Positions 17,556 through 26,545 of a stretch of DNA of 32,843 bases are shown here, piece by piece (positions within the stretch are counted from its first letter, which is position 1; the number at the start of each line of letters is the position of its first letter). The notes under the pieces are model-generated. The model had not been told where the DNA came from and made no database searches. It saw only the letters and a program-made list of their open reading frames with translations. The translations under genes and the position numbers were made by a program. Origin of the DNA: an uncultured Saprospiraceae bacterium (GTDB lineage: Bacteria; Bacteroidota; Bacteroidia; Chitinophagales; Saprospiraceae); contig CALCMJ010000011.1 of assembly GCA_937967615.1 (NCBI GenBank), positions 1 through 32,843 on the forward strand, read 5' to 3'.

Positions 17556-18365
17556 TCTTGGATCAAGCCATGCCGCTAAATCTTTATACACAATTTCCTT
17601 TTCTGGTTCATTGATTAACTCATGATAAAGGCCTTCATATATTTTCATAGTCTTATCCTGACTAGAAATATTTTTATAGAATAACTTACTGCCTTCCAAC
17701 TCAGCAAGTTTGTCAACTGTACCATGTCCCAAAAAAAGTGGGTAAGCAAAGTCAGAAGCTTTCTGCTGAACATATTTCATAGCTTTCATAATTTCCCATC
17801 CTGTTCTGGCATGTGATTTCTTATGATATACAAGAGGATCTGCTCTGTAGGCTTCAACAATTTTAGGGTCTTTAGAAATAAATTCTCCATCTAAGCCAAT
17901 AGTCGTCATTCTAGGGACAAGGCTTCCTATGATTGGTGCAAGTTTTTGTAACAAGGGAGCTAGGTCTTTACTAACCATAAGACCAGGTGCTGTATACATG
18001 ATTCCTTTCATGTTTTTGAGTACCGGCTTTTTTAAAAGCAAATAGTAGCTACAAACCAAGGCACCAAGACTATGTGCAAAAATGAAACTAGGTGTATTTT
18101 CGTCATAAACAGAATTCATCCATAATTCCATATCATCAGCCAGGAGCTTAAATTTGGAAATATATGCTCGTTCACCCTCTGACTTTCCATGGCCTCTATG
18201 ATCGTAAGAATACACATTGCATTCTTTTTTGTTGAAAAAATCAGCCAGTTCGCCATATCTGCCAGAATGCTCAACAAAGCCATGGACCAAAAAAACATTT
18301 GCTTTGGCATCAGGAACTTCCCAGTTTCTGGTAAAGAGAGATAGTTTATCTTGAGTTATAAGCAT
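17550..18365 (-). CDS. Alpha/beta hydrolase, monoacylglycerol lipase-like (Hydrolase_4)
   Basis: A 271-residue soluble alpha/beta hydrolase of the serine-aminopeptidase-S33/monoglyceride-lipase group. The catalytic triad is readable: S99 in the nucleophile elbow AHSLGA, D218 in HGTVDKLAE and H248 in YHELINEPE. The HGFVEHSGRY oxyanion segment (28-37) and YDHRGHGKSEG (54-64) are typical of this group. The elbow reads A-H-S-L-G in place of the more usual G-H-S-M-G. No signal peptide is present. It probably hydrolyses monoacylglycerol or lysophospholipid esters. It converges on the receptor gene, overlapping its last 6 bases, and seems unrelated to it. Confidence 0.9.
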   Translation of the reverse strand: MLITQDKLSLFTRNWEVPDAKANVFLVHGFVEHSGRYGELADFFNKKECNVYSYDHRGHGKSEGERAYISKFKLLADDMELWMNSVYDENTPSFIFAHSLGALVCSYYLLLKKPVLKNMKGIMYTAPGLMVSKDLAPLLQKLAPIIGSLVPRMTTIGLDGEFISKDPKIVEAYRADPLVYHKKSHARTGWEIMKAMKYVQQKASDFAYPLFLGHGTVDKLAELEGSKLFYKNISSQDKTMKIYEGLYHELINEPEKEIVYKDLAAWLDPRL

Positions 18366-18455
18366 ATGTTAAGATAAATAAGTTTAAAATAATGCCAAAT
18401 TAAGCAGCACATCTAATACCTTATGAGTCATAGTAGCATATAACACAATCTCAAT

Positions 18456-20750
18456 ATGAAAAAACAAAGCAAATTATTAGGCCAATTCTTAGTAATTCTA
18501 TTATTCCTGGGGACTTCTGTTTTAAAAGCTGAAAGCAATGGCCCCTGTGCAATAGAATCCATGGCTATAGAATTCTTGGACTGTAACTCAGACGGAACAT
18601 ATAATGTAGAAATCTACTATACCGTCCTTAATCCTGTAGGTGATACTCTAAGCCTTTTTATAAATAGTGAGCATCATGCTGACTATATTATAGGGGGAAG
18701 TATAACTGTCAATAATGTAGAACCCTCTGATATCTTTGAAACAGATATCTTCTATTTATGTATGAAAGCAGATGAAGACTGTTATTACAGTCTTGATTTT
18801 GAACAACCTGAATGCCTTTGTGATGGGCCATGTTCTGTTGAAGATATTCAGGTACTCATTTTAGAATGCAATGAATTCCATAACACCTATACAGCTCAGG
18901 TATTTTACACTATAACTAACCCAGGGCATGAGCTTGTTTATGTGACAATTAATGGTGTTTACTATGGCGAGTTCCCTATTGGTGAAAGTATCATTATTGA
19001 TGGAATAACCCCAAGACCAAATTCAGATTACGATATCATCCAGATATGTGCAGCAGATGAATGTTGCGGTTTATATGAATACTTGCAAGAAGATTGTGAT
19101 GATAATGGTGAAGATTGTAATATATATGATATTGAGATAGTAGACTATGTGTGTTCCACAAATAGTGATGGTTATGCGGCTATCTGGCTAAACTATGAAG
19201 TAGATAATCCTTTGGATAGTATAATCTGGATAAACGTAAATGGCAATGAAATGGGCGGATGGTTGGTTGGAGAGACAATTTCGTTTGATGTAAGTTCAGA
19301 CGCAGCAAATCTTGTAATTACTTTATTTTTTGATGGAACAGATTGTAGTGAAACAATTGAGATACCAAATGTATGTCCAGGCGATTGTGACTGGGATGGC
19401 ATGGAGTTGGACGGATTTAAATGTTTTGATGGGGGATATTTTACAACTCTATATTACAATGTTAACAATCCACCCAATGATGAGGTTTTTCTTGTAATAA
19501 ACGGAGCAGGCTTAGGTGATTTTCCTGTAAATGAACCTATCAGTTGGGAAGCAAAAAGCAGCCCTCAAATAGAAGTATTTATGTATTTCTATAGTGAAGC
19601 AACAGATACGATATGTACTATTACGCAGATATTTGACAATCCATGTTTTGAATGTAATAGCGGCTGTCTTGAGGGACAGTTAGATTATACTTATGAATGC
19701 CTTGGAACTGGCGCCTACTCTCTGAATATTTCGCCGACACTAGAATGTGGTGCTGACACAATTCCATTACTGATAACAGTAAATAATCAGATTACCATTC
19801 CGTATAATTCAAACGAAAACTGGATTTTTGATGTAATAGAAAATGATCCTGACACAGATATTTTATCTGTAGAAGTTTGTTACGAGAATCATCCAGAATG
19901 CTGTGTAATATATGCTTTGACTCCACCACCTTGCGATAACAATCTTCCATGTTCAGTAGATTCTGTAATGGTTTATTTAAACTGTGTGGGTGATAATTCA
20001 TATTACATGGAAGGATTTGCAGTTTTAAGCAATCCTGGAAACGACTTTATAGACGTATTTCTAGACAGTACTTTAGTAGGATTCTATGAGATAGACGAGA
20101 ATGGTTTTGCAGGAATTTATTCGGGAAAAGATAATTTGTTTGTATTAGAGCCCAATACATCCTATGACATAACTGTTTGTGTAAATGATAAATCAGAATG
20201 TTGCACAACCTATACAGCAGTCACTGAAGATTGCAATGTATCCTGTGAATGTTTAGAATTTCTTGGGTTTGAAGTAATAGCGACTGAATGCGGTGATGAC
20301 AACACCTATTTAATGGAGTTTGAATATGATTTTCTATGTGATACTGTCAGTATACAAATTAATAATGGTCCAGTAGAATTCTATTATGGTGAAGGCGCAT
20401 CAACAATAGAAGGTATTCAAGCCGCGGATGAACCTCTAGTAACAATATGTTTAGCAAATAATCCAGATTGTTGCATCGAATATGACTGGATACAGCCACA
20501 ATGTTTCAATGGCGATGACCCAGTAGAACAGTTAGTTTCTATTTCATTAAACAATTCAGAGATGATAGTGGATACAAAAGAATACTCCCAAGTAGGATTG
20601 ATAGATATAAATGGCCGTAAGGTAAGAAGTCATGGCAATAAGGCAATGCAACATAGGATTAATACAACGGGACTCACGACTGGAGTATATCTAGTCAACA
20701 TTATAGAACCAACACGCATTAGTACACAAAAGGTATTTATATCCAATTAA
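18456..20750 (+). CDS. Secreted Cys-rich repeat protein with type IX secretion sorting domain
   Basis: A 764-residue secreted protein. It has a signal peptide (1-25, cleavage near LKA-ES) and then seven degenerate repeats of about 90-100 residues, starting near C31, C126, C221, C311, C404, C499 and C599. Each repeat opens with a Cys, runs through a short beta-rich domain (NPxxDxVxxxINGxxxG-type strands), and most close on an E/D-C-C-x3-Y-x5-C motif, seen at 202-214, 481-493, 581-593 and 671-683. The last ~70 residues are a type-A C-terminal sorting domain (SQVGLIDINGRKV, then TTGVYLVNI and QKVFISN), which directs export by the type IX secretion system. The repeats carry a strong acidic bias. 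No enzyme domain is visible; adhesion or matrix function is a guess. Confidence 0.9.
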   Translation: MKKQSKLLGQFLVILLFLGTSVLKAESNGPCAIESMAIEFLDCNSDGTYNVEIYYTVLNPVGDTLSLFINSEHHADYIIGGSITVNNVEPSDIFETDIFYLCMKADEDCYYSLDFEQPECLCDGPCSVEDIQVLILECNEFHNTYTAQVFYTITNPGHELVYVTINGVYYGEFPIGESIIIDGITPRPNSDYDIIQICAADECCGLYEYLQEDCDDNGEDCNIYDIEIVDYVCSTNSDGYAAIWLNYEVDNPLDSIIWINVNGNEMGGWLVGETISFDVSSDAANLVITLFFDGTDCSETIEIPNVCPGDCDWDGMELDGFKCFDGGYFTTLYYNVNNPPNDEVFLVINGAGLGDFPVNEPISWEAKSSPQIEVFMYFYSEATDTICTITQIFDNPCFECNSGCLEGQLDYTYECLGTGAYSLNISPTLECGADTIPLLITVNNQITIPYNSNENWIFDVIENDPDTDILSVEVCYENHPECCVIYALTPPPCDNNLPCSVDSVMVYLNCVGDNSYYMEGFAVLSNPGNDFIDVFLDSTLVGFYEIDENGFAGIYSGKDNLFVLEPNTSYDITVCVNDKSECCTTYTAVTEDCNVSCECLEFLGFEVIATECGDDNTYLMEFEYDFLCDTVSIQINNGPVEFYYGEGASTIEGIQAADEPLVTICLANNPDCCIEYDWIQPQCFNGDDPVEQLVSISLNNSEMIVDTKEYSQVGLIDINGRKVRSHGNKAMQHRINTTGLTTGVYLVNIIEPTRISTQKVFISN

Positions 20751-20760
20751 TTGGATATAA
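20737..20760. repeat. 24-bp perfect palindrome over a stop codon
   Basis: A perfect inverted repeat centred between 20748 and 20749, containing the TAA stop of the secreted repeat protein (20748-20750). Its core is ATCCAATTAATTGGAT. It lies 12 bases before the long terminator hairpin. It could form a stem in the mRNA end or be a protein-binding site; no evidence decides between them. Confidence 0.6.
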
Positions 20761-20772
20761 GTTTTAAGTATT

Positions 20773-20819
20773 GACAAAAAGAAAGCGTCTTGACAATGTC
20801 AAGACGCTTTCTTTTTGTC
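20773..20819. terminator. Bidirectional rho-independent terminator, 22-bp stem
   Basis: A perfect stem of 22 base pairs with a three-base loop (AAT at 20795-20797). The GC-richer centre is AGCGTCTTGAC/GTCAAGACGCT, and A-rich and T-rich arms flank it, so either strand gives a U-rich tail. It lies between the convergent secreted repeat protein and the small lipoprotein gene and should end transcription from both sides. Confidence 0.9.
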
Positions 20820-20860
20820 TTGTGTATCTACAAACCTAACAAGTAGCTAAAAAGATTTAG

Positions 20861-21271
20861 CTACTTCCTTTTCCACCTTTCTACAATTTCACATCCATCT
20901 TGATTTCCCGTGAACACCATCGTGTTTTCAGTAAACGTTCCAGATCTTGCTACACCATCAACTGTCATTTGAATCGTCATCGCCGTTTCATCCGTTGAGT
21001 AACTTATAAACAAGTCATCTAAAGACTCTTCGTTCTCTGTTCTGAAATACGTTCCTGAAGACTCTTCAAGAGTCATTGTGTAACAAAACGTGTTATTAAA
21101 TTCTGTCAATACACACCCATCTGTAAATTCCGTTGCCCTGTCATCAGTAGGGTCTATACAAACTCTGGAAAATTCTAGTGCTTGCCATTCTCCAGAAAGA
21201 TCAATTGCATCATCCTTGCAAGAAACGAGTGCCGTTAAGGATATAAACAATGCTAGATTTAAAAACTTCAT
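20861..21271 (-). CDS. Small lipoprotein, paralogue of the 23287 gene
   Basis: A 136-residue lipoprotein. Its signal peptide ends in a lipobox-like LVSC with Cys 18 or 19 as the lipidation site. The mature part is a compact beta-rich domain with a GEW start, similar in layout to lipocalin-like small proteins of Bacteroidota, and ends in RWKRK. Four cysteines (in RVCIDP, TDGC, TFCYTMT and DGCE) align in order with those of the lipoprotein at 23287-23712, so the two are paralogues. It lies downstream of, and on the same strand as, the radical SAM gene, across a 363-base gap. The start ATG is the only good one. Function unknown. Confidence 0.85.
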   Translation of the reverse strand: MKFLNLALFISLTALVSCKDDAIDLSGEWQALEFSRVCIDPTDDRATEFTDGCVLTEFNNTFCYTMTLEESSGTYFRTENEESLDDLFISYSTDETAMTIQMTVDGVARSGTFTENTMVFTGNQDGCEIVERWKRK

Positions 21272-21634
21272 ATTAAATGCATTTTATGGTTAATAATCAT
21301 TGGTACAAGTAAATGTACTTAAGACTATAATCGTTACCTCTTTGTGAAAAAAAAGTGAACAAGGGAATGCAGTTCCCTGAAAATCAACGCATTGTATTGA
21401 AATAATATGCTATTCCATCACGAACGACAAATTAGAATGCCTCTCTAATGCGATTATAAAATATGTAAAGATCATTTTTATACAGTGAACAGGAATAACA
21501 AGTAAGCTCCTGTTCAGTAAATAGTAAGATGAATGAAATTGTGCTGGAGAGATAAAATATTAATTAACGCTCGATAATTTAATACTAATCATACCCCTGG
21601 ACTATTCAGCTCATGCTCTAGAATGCAATTTATC
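21272..21634. other. Intergenic region without a gene
   Basis: 363 bases, AT-rich, with no supported ORF. Two weak hairpins are visible: AGGGAA/TTCCCT with a five-base loop at 21362-21378 and TGAACAGGA/TCCTGTTCA at 21486-21516. Neither is followed by a convincing T-run on either strand. The promoter of the lipoprotein at 20861-21271 should be here, but no clear box is seen. Confidence 0.5.
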
Positions 21635-22768
21635 TTACCACTTTGAAGGATTCTGCTCTCCCCTCAGATGATCTAGTTTCGCATTTTTTTCGAGATAAAG
21701 TTTATACAAATCACTTCGATCTTCATCCATCATATAATCTAAAATACTTTGAAAAGCCATATTAATTTGTTTTGGCCTACTTGCATCCATGTGATTCAAG
21801 TACTTAGCCATTACTTTTAGTTTCAATTCTTTAGGTAAAATTTGAATATTGTAATAAGATGGTCTTTCAAGGATGTTGATATAAAGATCATGAGCTTTAA
21901 TCATATTCAAATTGAGACATTCTTCATATAGATCTGGTATTTGATATACATTAAGAATCGAAACAGTAGGGGCAATCTTAAATTTGACGAAAGAATATGG
22001 TTCAATAAACTTTCTGTTTCTTAAGATATCTTGCCAGTTCATGTCCTTTCTTATATATTCCCCTAAGGTATTGCTGGCATCAATACTGGCTAACAATTCG
22101 ACTTCATCAAAGTGGCTCCATAGCTCAATGAGATTGTAATCCTTGTATACTAATTTTGAAAAGTTGGTGTTATATCTTAGTCTTGAATTAGTTGCCTTGT
22201 TTTGAATCAACCATTCAATTAGTCTATAATGTTCTTCTGTAACGAGAGGTTCGCCTCCGGCGAAGTAAAATTCTTCTGCACCTAACAAGGCTTCACGAGA
22301 TGAACTTATAAATTCATCTAAGTCATTTATATTTTTAATGATTGCTTTTTCCCCAATGTTGCTGTTCAGCAATTTGGAATCATTAAACCATTTTGAACTA
22401 GCACCATGCCAGCATGTCCTACATCTGAAATTACACACATTGGAAAATCGTATGTCAAAATAAATTGGTAAGCTTGGATTTGCATCTATGGTACGATAAT
22501 CGAATTTTTCGAAAGTTTCTAAGCGGATGCTTTTTCCACCGCTGGCCTCTATTTTGTGACAGACAAAACATCTACCATCGATCTCATTTTTTGAAAATTT
22601 TGCTCTGAGTTGATTGATATCTTTGCCATTCCAAATTTCATCTAATGTTTGCGTATTTGCATTTCCGTAGGTAATATTTGCGACACAACAAGCCTTTGCT
22701 AACCCATTGTTTGATACATGGTAATGGATAAAGGGCATTAGGCAATGTGGCTTTTCTTTCACGGACAT
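21635..22768 (-). CDS. Twitch-domain-containing radical SAM protein
   Basis: A 377-residue radical SAM enzyme with its auxiliary twitch/SPASM-like Cys cluster in front of the core. The N-terminal part has C9, C27-C28, C67 and C70 (CLMPF, KACCVA, CFVC) with a TLDEIWNG segment in between. The radical SAM motif CNFRCRTC gives C112, C116 and C119, and AGGEP (170-174) binds S-adenosylmethionine. This order matches the twitch-domain radical SAM proteins known from marine bacteria and phages, whose substrates are mostly unknown. It is cytoplasmic, without a signal peptide. It is isolated by 363 and 518 bases from two same-strand lipoprotein genes. A TAnnTTTG-like box at 22770-22777 sits too close to the start codon to be a normal promoter. 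Confidence 0.92.
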   Translation of the reverse strand: MSVKEKPHCLMPFIHYHVSNNGLAKACCVANITYGNANTQTLDEIWNGKDINQLRAKFSKNEIDGRCFVCHKIEASGGKSIRLETFEKFDYRTIDANPSLPIYFDIRFSNVCNFRCRTCWHGASSKWFNDSKLLNSNIGEKAIIKNINDLDEFISSSREALLGAEEFYFAGGEPLVTEEHYRLIEWLIQNKATNSRLRYNTNFSKLVYKDYNLIELWSHFDEVELLASIDASNTLGEYIRKDMNWQDILRNRKFIEPYSFVKFKIAPTVSILNVYQIPDLYEECLNLNMIKAHDLYINILERPSYYNIQILPKELKLKVMAKYLNHMDASRPKQINMAFQSILDYMMDEDRSDLYKLYLEKNAKLDHLRGEQNPSKW

Positions 22769-23286
22769 TCAAAGATAAGAATGAGCCAATAAAATATTCA
22801 ATCAAAGATTTTTTTATTGAAGGCTTAAAATGTAATTCTATAGGAGCATTATAATAATTATGCCTACTAAATAATTTTCCCCCACAAATTCTTCATTTAA
22901 CTTTTGCTGAATATTAATTATAAACACACCTTGGTCATTTTTTACCTAGGGTTCTGGCTATCAACTAAGCTATTGACAAGGCGAAACAAAAAATTATTTT
23001 ATGGCAATTGGAATGATACACTTTTTAGAATACTACCCTTTCAGTAGCAACTTCTTGCTTTATAACGCTCTCGCTCAGACTCCCCTTTTTCTTCAGTCTT
23101 CCACTTTGCCGCTCTCTCTTCACTCGCCCACTCGCCCCGTCGCTCAGTCCTCCTTACTGATTAATCTCCAAAACCCTAAGCTCCACGCACTGATTCTTAG
23201 AAATACGAATTTCCAGTGCCTAAGTAATAAGCAGAGTATATATTAAATTGAAAATGAAACTATCCTTTCCTTAGAATGCTAGTAAG
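22769..23286. other. Intergenic region with a pyrimidine-rich block
   Basis: 518 bases with no convincing gene. The first ~290 bases are AT-rich. From about 23061 to 23160 the plus strand is about three quarters pyrimidine (76 of 100 by eye count) and has recurring words such as CGCTCAG (23072-23078 and 23141-23147) and ACTCGCC. An 81-codon frame runs through it, but its composition is that of the skewed block and it has no conserved look. Confidence 0.5.
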
Positions 23287-23712
23287 CTATTTTTTCTTAA
23301 ACCGAAAAGTCTCAACACAGTTAAACTGATCTACACTAAATGTGAGGATATCCCCAGTAATGGGCTCTGTTGTAGCACATTCATTTGCAGCTGGACATAT
23401 TGTTATTGTTTCATTGACATCGTCTAAGGTCACAGTCCCTATTTCTCTTGTTTCAGAATCTCCAGCAAACACCTCTGTAATCGTAGCTGTAGTTGCAGTA
23501 ATAGTCATGGTAATGCACCATTCTTCTCCATCTTCTGTGGCGCAGCCATCATCAAAGCTATTGGAATAATTATTTGAAGGATCATCACATACATATGAAT
23601 CTCGTTCCAAATTCCAGACACCTAAGGCCCTTTCTTCGAAAGTTTCTGAGCCACATGAGCTCATACAGATGAGCGCTAAAAATCCGAGTATTGTTGTCAG
23701 TTTTAAATTCAT
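23287..23712 (-). CDS. Small lipoprotein, paralogue of the 20861 gene
   Basis: A 141-residue lipoprotein with an N-terminal signal peptide ending in MSSC (Cys 20). The mature domain begins GVWNLERD and ends FRFKKK. The four cysteines of the paralogue at 20861-21271 recur in the same order (YVCDDP, DDGC, EWCITMT and FNC), and two more sit in a CPAANEC loop. The shared VC-x-DP, F-x-DGC and C-x-TMT strings make the relationship clear, although overall identity is low. It is presumably outer-membrane anchored. The gene sits just upstream of the radical SAM gene on the same strand, and the nqr terminator lies beyond its start. Function unknown. Confidence 0.85.
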   Translation of the reverse strand: MNLKLTTILGFLALICMSSCGSETFEERALGVWNLERDSYVCDDPSNNYSNSFDDGCATEDGEEWCITMTITATTATITEVFAGDSETREIGTVTLDDVNETITICPAANECATTEPITGDILTFSVDQFNCVETFRFKKK

Positions 23713-23780
23713 TATAAATTTATTTAGTTAGTAATCCGTTTGTAATGAAGGTTGAATGATCTGGGAAGATCATGTATTCT

Positions 23781-23827
23781 TTAAACAAAATAAGAGAACA
23801 GAAATTCTGTTCTCTTATTTTGTTTAA
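23781..23827. terminator. Terminator of the nqr operon, 23-bp inverted repeat
   Basis: A perfect inverted repeat of 23 bases on each side of 23804, with centre AGAGAACAGAAATTCTGTTCTCT and A/T-rich arms. On the minus strand it lies 26 bases after the nqrF stop and should end the nqr transcript. It also lies 69 bases upstream of the lipoprotein start, separating the two units. Confidence 0.85.
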
Positions 23828-23852
23828 GTGCTATTTTAACATTAAATGTAAA

Positions 23853-25178
23853 TTACCCGCCAAAGTCATCAAAAGCGATATTCTCATCCGGCACGCCTAA
23901 ATCATCTAAAGCCTTAAGTACTGATGCATTCATCGCCGGTGGCCCACAGAAATAATATTCTACCTCTTCTGGCTCAGGATGATTCTGCAAATATTCTTTT
24001 ACACATACTGGCATAATATAACCCTGGAATCCATCTCCATCTGAGTCAATATTTTCTTTCACCTGCCAGTTATCCTCTGGTAATGGATTATCGAGTGAAA
24101 CATAGAATTTGAAATTTGGAAATTCCTTCTCTATCTCTCTGAATTCATCTACATAGAATAATTCTCTTTTTGTTCTTCCTCCATACCAAAACGATACCTT
24201 TCTATCTTTCATCTTCTCAGTCTGGAACATGTGAAATAAATGCGACCGCAATGGTGCCATTCCTGCTCCCCCACCTATATACACCATCTCTTTTTTTGTA
24301 GGCTTAATAAAGAACTCTCCATAAGGACCAGATATCGTACACTTGTCTCCTGGCTTTAATCCAAACACATAACTTGAACATACTCCTGGATTCACATCTT
24401 TCCAACCGTTCGATGCTCTATCAAATGGTGGTGTCGCAATTCTAATATTCAACTTTACGATATTCCCTTCTGCTGGGTGATTGGCCATGGAATATGCACG
24501 AAACTGTGTTTCATCATTTACCATCTTCAAATCCCATAATTTAAACTTATCCCACTCCGATTGGAATTTACTAGGATCGTCATGGTGCTCTGGATGCGCA
24601 GTTATGTCCATATCTTTAAATGGTACAACTATCTCAGGAACATCTATCTGAATATAACCACCTGGCTTAAAGTCTAGCTCCTCGCCTGCTGGTAATTCAA
24701 CGACAAATTCTTTGATGAATGAAGCGACATTGTAATTTGACTTCACTGTACATTCCCATTTCTTAATCCCAAAAATTTCATCTGGAATTCTAAGAACCAT
24801 ATCGTTACGCACTTTCACCTGGCAAGCAAGCCTCTTATTCTCTGCTGCCTCTTTTCTTGTAAGGTGATTCATCTCTGTAGGAAGTACTTCTCCCCCGCCT
24901 TCATCTATATGACACTCGCACATAGCACATGTTCCACCACCTCCGCACGCAGAAGGAAGAAATACATTCTGATCTGCTAGTGCAGTCAATAACGTAGTTC
25001 CTGGAGATACTCGCACAGGATTGTCTTTTTCTCCGTTGATAAATAAACTTACCTCTCCTTGAGGTACAAGTTGCTTTCTTGCATAAATCAACATCATAGA
25101 TAATGCAAGGATTACTCCACAGAACACTAAGAGTGCCAGTAAAATAACTTTAGGATCAAAACTCAGAAGTACAATCAT
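23853..25178 (-). CDS. nqrF: Na+-translocating NADH:quinone reductase subunit F
   Basis: The NADH-oxidising subunit of the Na+-NQR complex in the inner membrane. It has one N-terminal membrane helix (about 8-32) and a [2Fe-2S] ferredoxin domain with C78, C84, C87 and C119 ([11 protein letters not shown] and RLACQVKV). The FAD-binding motif RAYS is at 227-230, and a [10 protein letters not shown] nucleotide-binding loop is at 302-311. At 441 residues it is longer than the ~408 of Vibrio NqrF, partly through an acidic/His insert around 195-212 ([11 protein letters not shown]). It is the last gene of the operon and is followed by a strong terminator. No apbE (flavin transferase) or nqrM lies next to it in this window. 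Confidence 0.97.
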   Translation of the reverse strand: MIVLLSFDPKVILLALLVFCGVILALSMMLIYARKQLVPQGEVSLFINGEKDNPVRVSPGTTLLTALADQNVFLPSACGGGGTCAMCECHIDEGGGEVLPTEMNHLTRKEAAENKRLACQVKVRNDMVLRIPDEIFGIKKWECTVKSNYNVASFIKEFVVELPAGEELDFKPGGYIQIDVPEIVVPFKDMDITAHPEHHDDPSKFQSEWDKFKLWDLKMVNDETQFRAYSMANHPAEGNIVKLNIRIATPPFDRASNGWKDVNPGVCSSYVFGLKPGDKCTISGPYGEFFIKPTKKEMVYIGGGAGMAPLRSHLFHMFQTEKMKDRKVSFWYGGRTKRELFYVDEFREIEKEFPNFKFYVSLDNPLPEDNWQVKENIDSDGDGFQGYIMPVCVKEYLQNHPEPEEVEYYFCGPPAMNASVLKALDDLGVPDENIAFDDFGG

Positions 25179-25197
25179 CTTTATCTATCTAATGGTA

Positions 25198-25800
25198 TTA
25201 TTTAATTGCTGATGGATCTATTCCCATCAAACTCATGAATGCCATTCCCATTAATCCGGTAAGGATGAATGCCATTCCCAATCCTCTTAGCGCCGGTGGC
25301 ACGTCAGAGTAAATTATTTTTTCTCTTATTGCTGCAATTGCAATAATCGCAAGGAACCAACCAAAGCCACCACCTAATCCAAAGGCAATAGACTCAGACA
25401 GGTTATACTCTTTGGATACCATAAATAAGGATCCACCTAGTATCGCACAGTTCACCGTTATTAACGGAAGGAAAATTCCCAGCGAGTTATATAATGCTGG
25501 CGAAACCTTTTCAATTACCATCTCCACTAACTGCACCATTGATGCAATTACGGCGATGAATAGTATTAGCCTTAAAAATGTAAGATCAATTCCAAAAGGT
25601 CCTGTATCAGCCAAAAGGTAATTTTCTATCATCCAGTTTATAGGCATCGTAATACCCAAAACGAATATTACTGCTAGTCCTAAACCAAAAGCTGTCTTTA
25701 CAGTCTTAGAAACTGCTAAGTAAGAACACATCCCTAGAAAATATGCAAGTGCAAGGTTTTCAATGAATGCTGACTTTATAAATATATTTACTAACTCCAT
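25198..25800 (-). CDS. nqrE: Na+-NQR subunit E
   Basis: A 200-residue hydrophobic subunit with six predicted membrane helices. NqrE and NqrD form the membrane pair that binds an Fe centre and carries electrons across the membrane in Na+-NQR. The opening [23 protein letters not shown] is characteristic; it contains a [14 protein letters not shown] segment with the cysteine (C25) expected near the intramembrane iron site, and a second conserved-looking cysteine lies in VNCAILGG. It lies 19 bases after nqrD and 19 before nqrF, so it belongs to one transcript. The related Rnf subunits RnfA/RnfE are excluded by the presence of nqrF and nqrA in the same operon. Confidence 0.96.
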   Translation of the reverse strand: MELVNIFIKSAFIENLALAYFLGMCSYLAVSKTVKTAFGLGLAVIFVLGITMPINWMIENYLLADTGPFGIDLTFLRLILFIAVIASMVQLVEMVIEKVSPALYNSLGIFLPLITVNCAILGGSLFMVSKEYNLSESIAFGLGGGFGWFLAIIAIAAIREKIIYSDVPPALRGLGMAFILTGLMGMAFMSLMGIDPSAIK

Positions 25801-25818
25801 TTTATTCTTTACTTAGGT

Positions 25819-26517
25819 TTAAGAAATATCTACAAGATTTGGTCTCCAAGAACGATGTATCCAGATCAAAATTCCGATAACAAACATCGCAGATGGAAAT
25901 AAGACAAATAAATTATTGTGGGAATACCATCCTAACCAAGAACTTGTTGTAGTATTTAACCAGTAGTCAGCAGATGGGCCTATAATCTTTACGCCTGCAA
26001 GTGCACCCTTGCCAAAGAACTCTCTGATGACTGCTACAATGATTAATATAATTCCATATCCTATACCATTCCCTATTCCATCAAGAAATGACCTCCAAGG
26101 TCTATTGCTCATCGCATATGCCTCAAGACGTCCCATGATAATACAGTTTGTAATAATCAAGCCTATAAACACTGACAGCTCCTTAAAGATTGGATAGTTG
26201 ACTGCTTTTAATGTCAACTCAACCACAGTTACGAGTGCTGCAATAATTACAAGCTGTACAATCATACGCACCTGCTTAGGAATACTGTTACGTAGATAAG
26301 AGGTAATGAGATTTGAAAATGCTAATACAAACACCACAGCGATAGCCATTACAAATGCTTTGCTCACTAGTGTTGTAACTGCAAGAGCTGAACATATCCC
26401 CAGTACTTGTACAGTAATTGGATTATTGGAATCCAATGGATCTGTAAGTAACTTTCGTTCAGCTTTTCCAAAACTGAGGCCAGACTCCTTCTTTTCTAAT
26501 ACTTTAGTTTCTGCCAT
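25819..26517 (-). CDS. nqrD: Na+-NQR subunit D
   Basis: A membrane subunit homologous to NqrE, with six predicted helices and a cysteine-bearing ITNCIIMGRLEAYAM segment that is typical of NqrD/RnfE. It has a polar N-terminal tail (MAETKVLEKKESG) before the first helix, longer than in Vibrio. I chose the ATG at 26517; a TTG three codons upstream at 26526 is possible but weaker. The gene follows nqrC by 28 bases and precedes nqrE by 18. In the complex it contributes half of the intramembrane iron site used for electron transfer coupled to Na+ export. Confidence 0.96.
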   Translation of the reverse strand: MAETKVLEKKESGLSFGKAERKLLTDPLDSNNPITVQVLGICSALAVTTLVSKAFVMAIAVVFVLAFSNLITSYLRNSIPKQVRMIVQLVIIAALVTVVELTLKAVNYPIFKELSVFIGLIITNCIIMGRLEAYAMSNRPWRSFLDGIGNGIGYGIILIIVAVIREFFGKGALAGVKIIGPSADYWLNTTTSSWLGWYSHNNLFVLFPSAMFVIGILIWIHRSWRPNLVDIS

Positions 26518-26545
26518 TAGAGACAAATTTATTTTTTGTTAGTTA

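Noticed and set aside
22770-22777. TATCTTTG box as promoter of the radical SAM gene
   Set aside because: It ends one base before the ATG, so the transcript would begin inside the start codon; probably chance.
23001-23246. 81-codon plus-strand frame in the pyrimidine-rich block
   Set aside because: Its residues reflect the local base skew, it has no signal, motif or relative, and it lies in an otherwise non-coding gap.
25198-26517. Rnf complex instead of Na+-NQR
   Set aside because: NqrD/E resemble RnfE/A, but the operon has nqrA and nqrF with NQR-type motifs and no rnfB or rnfC.
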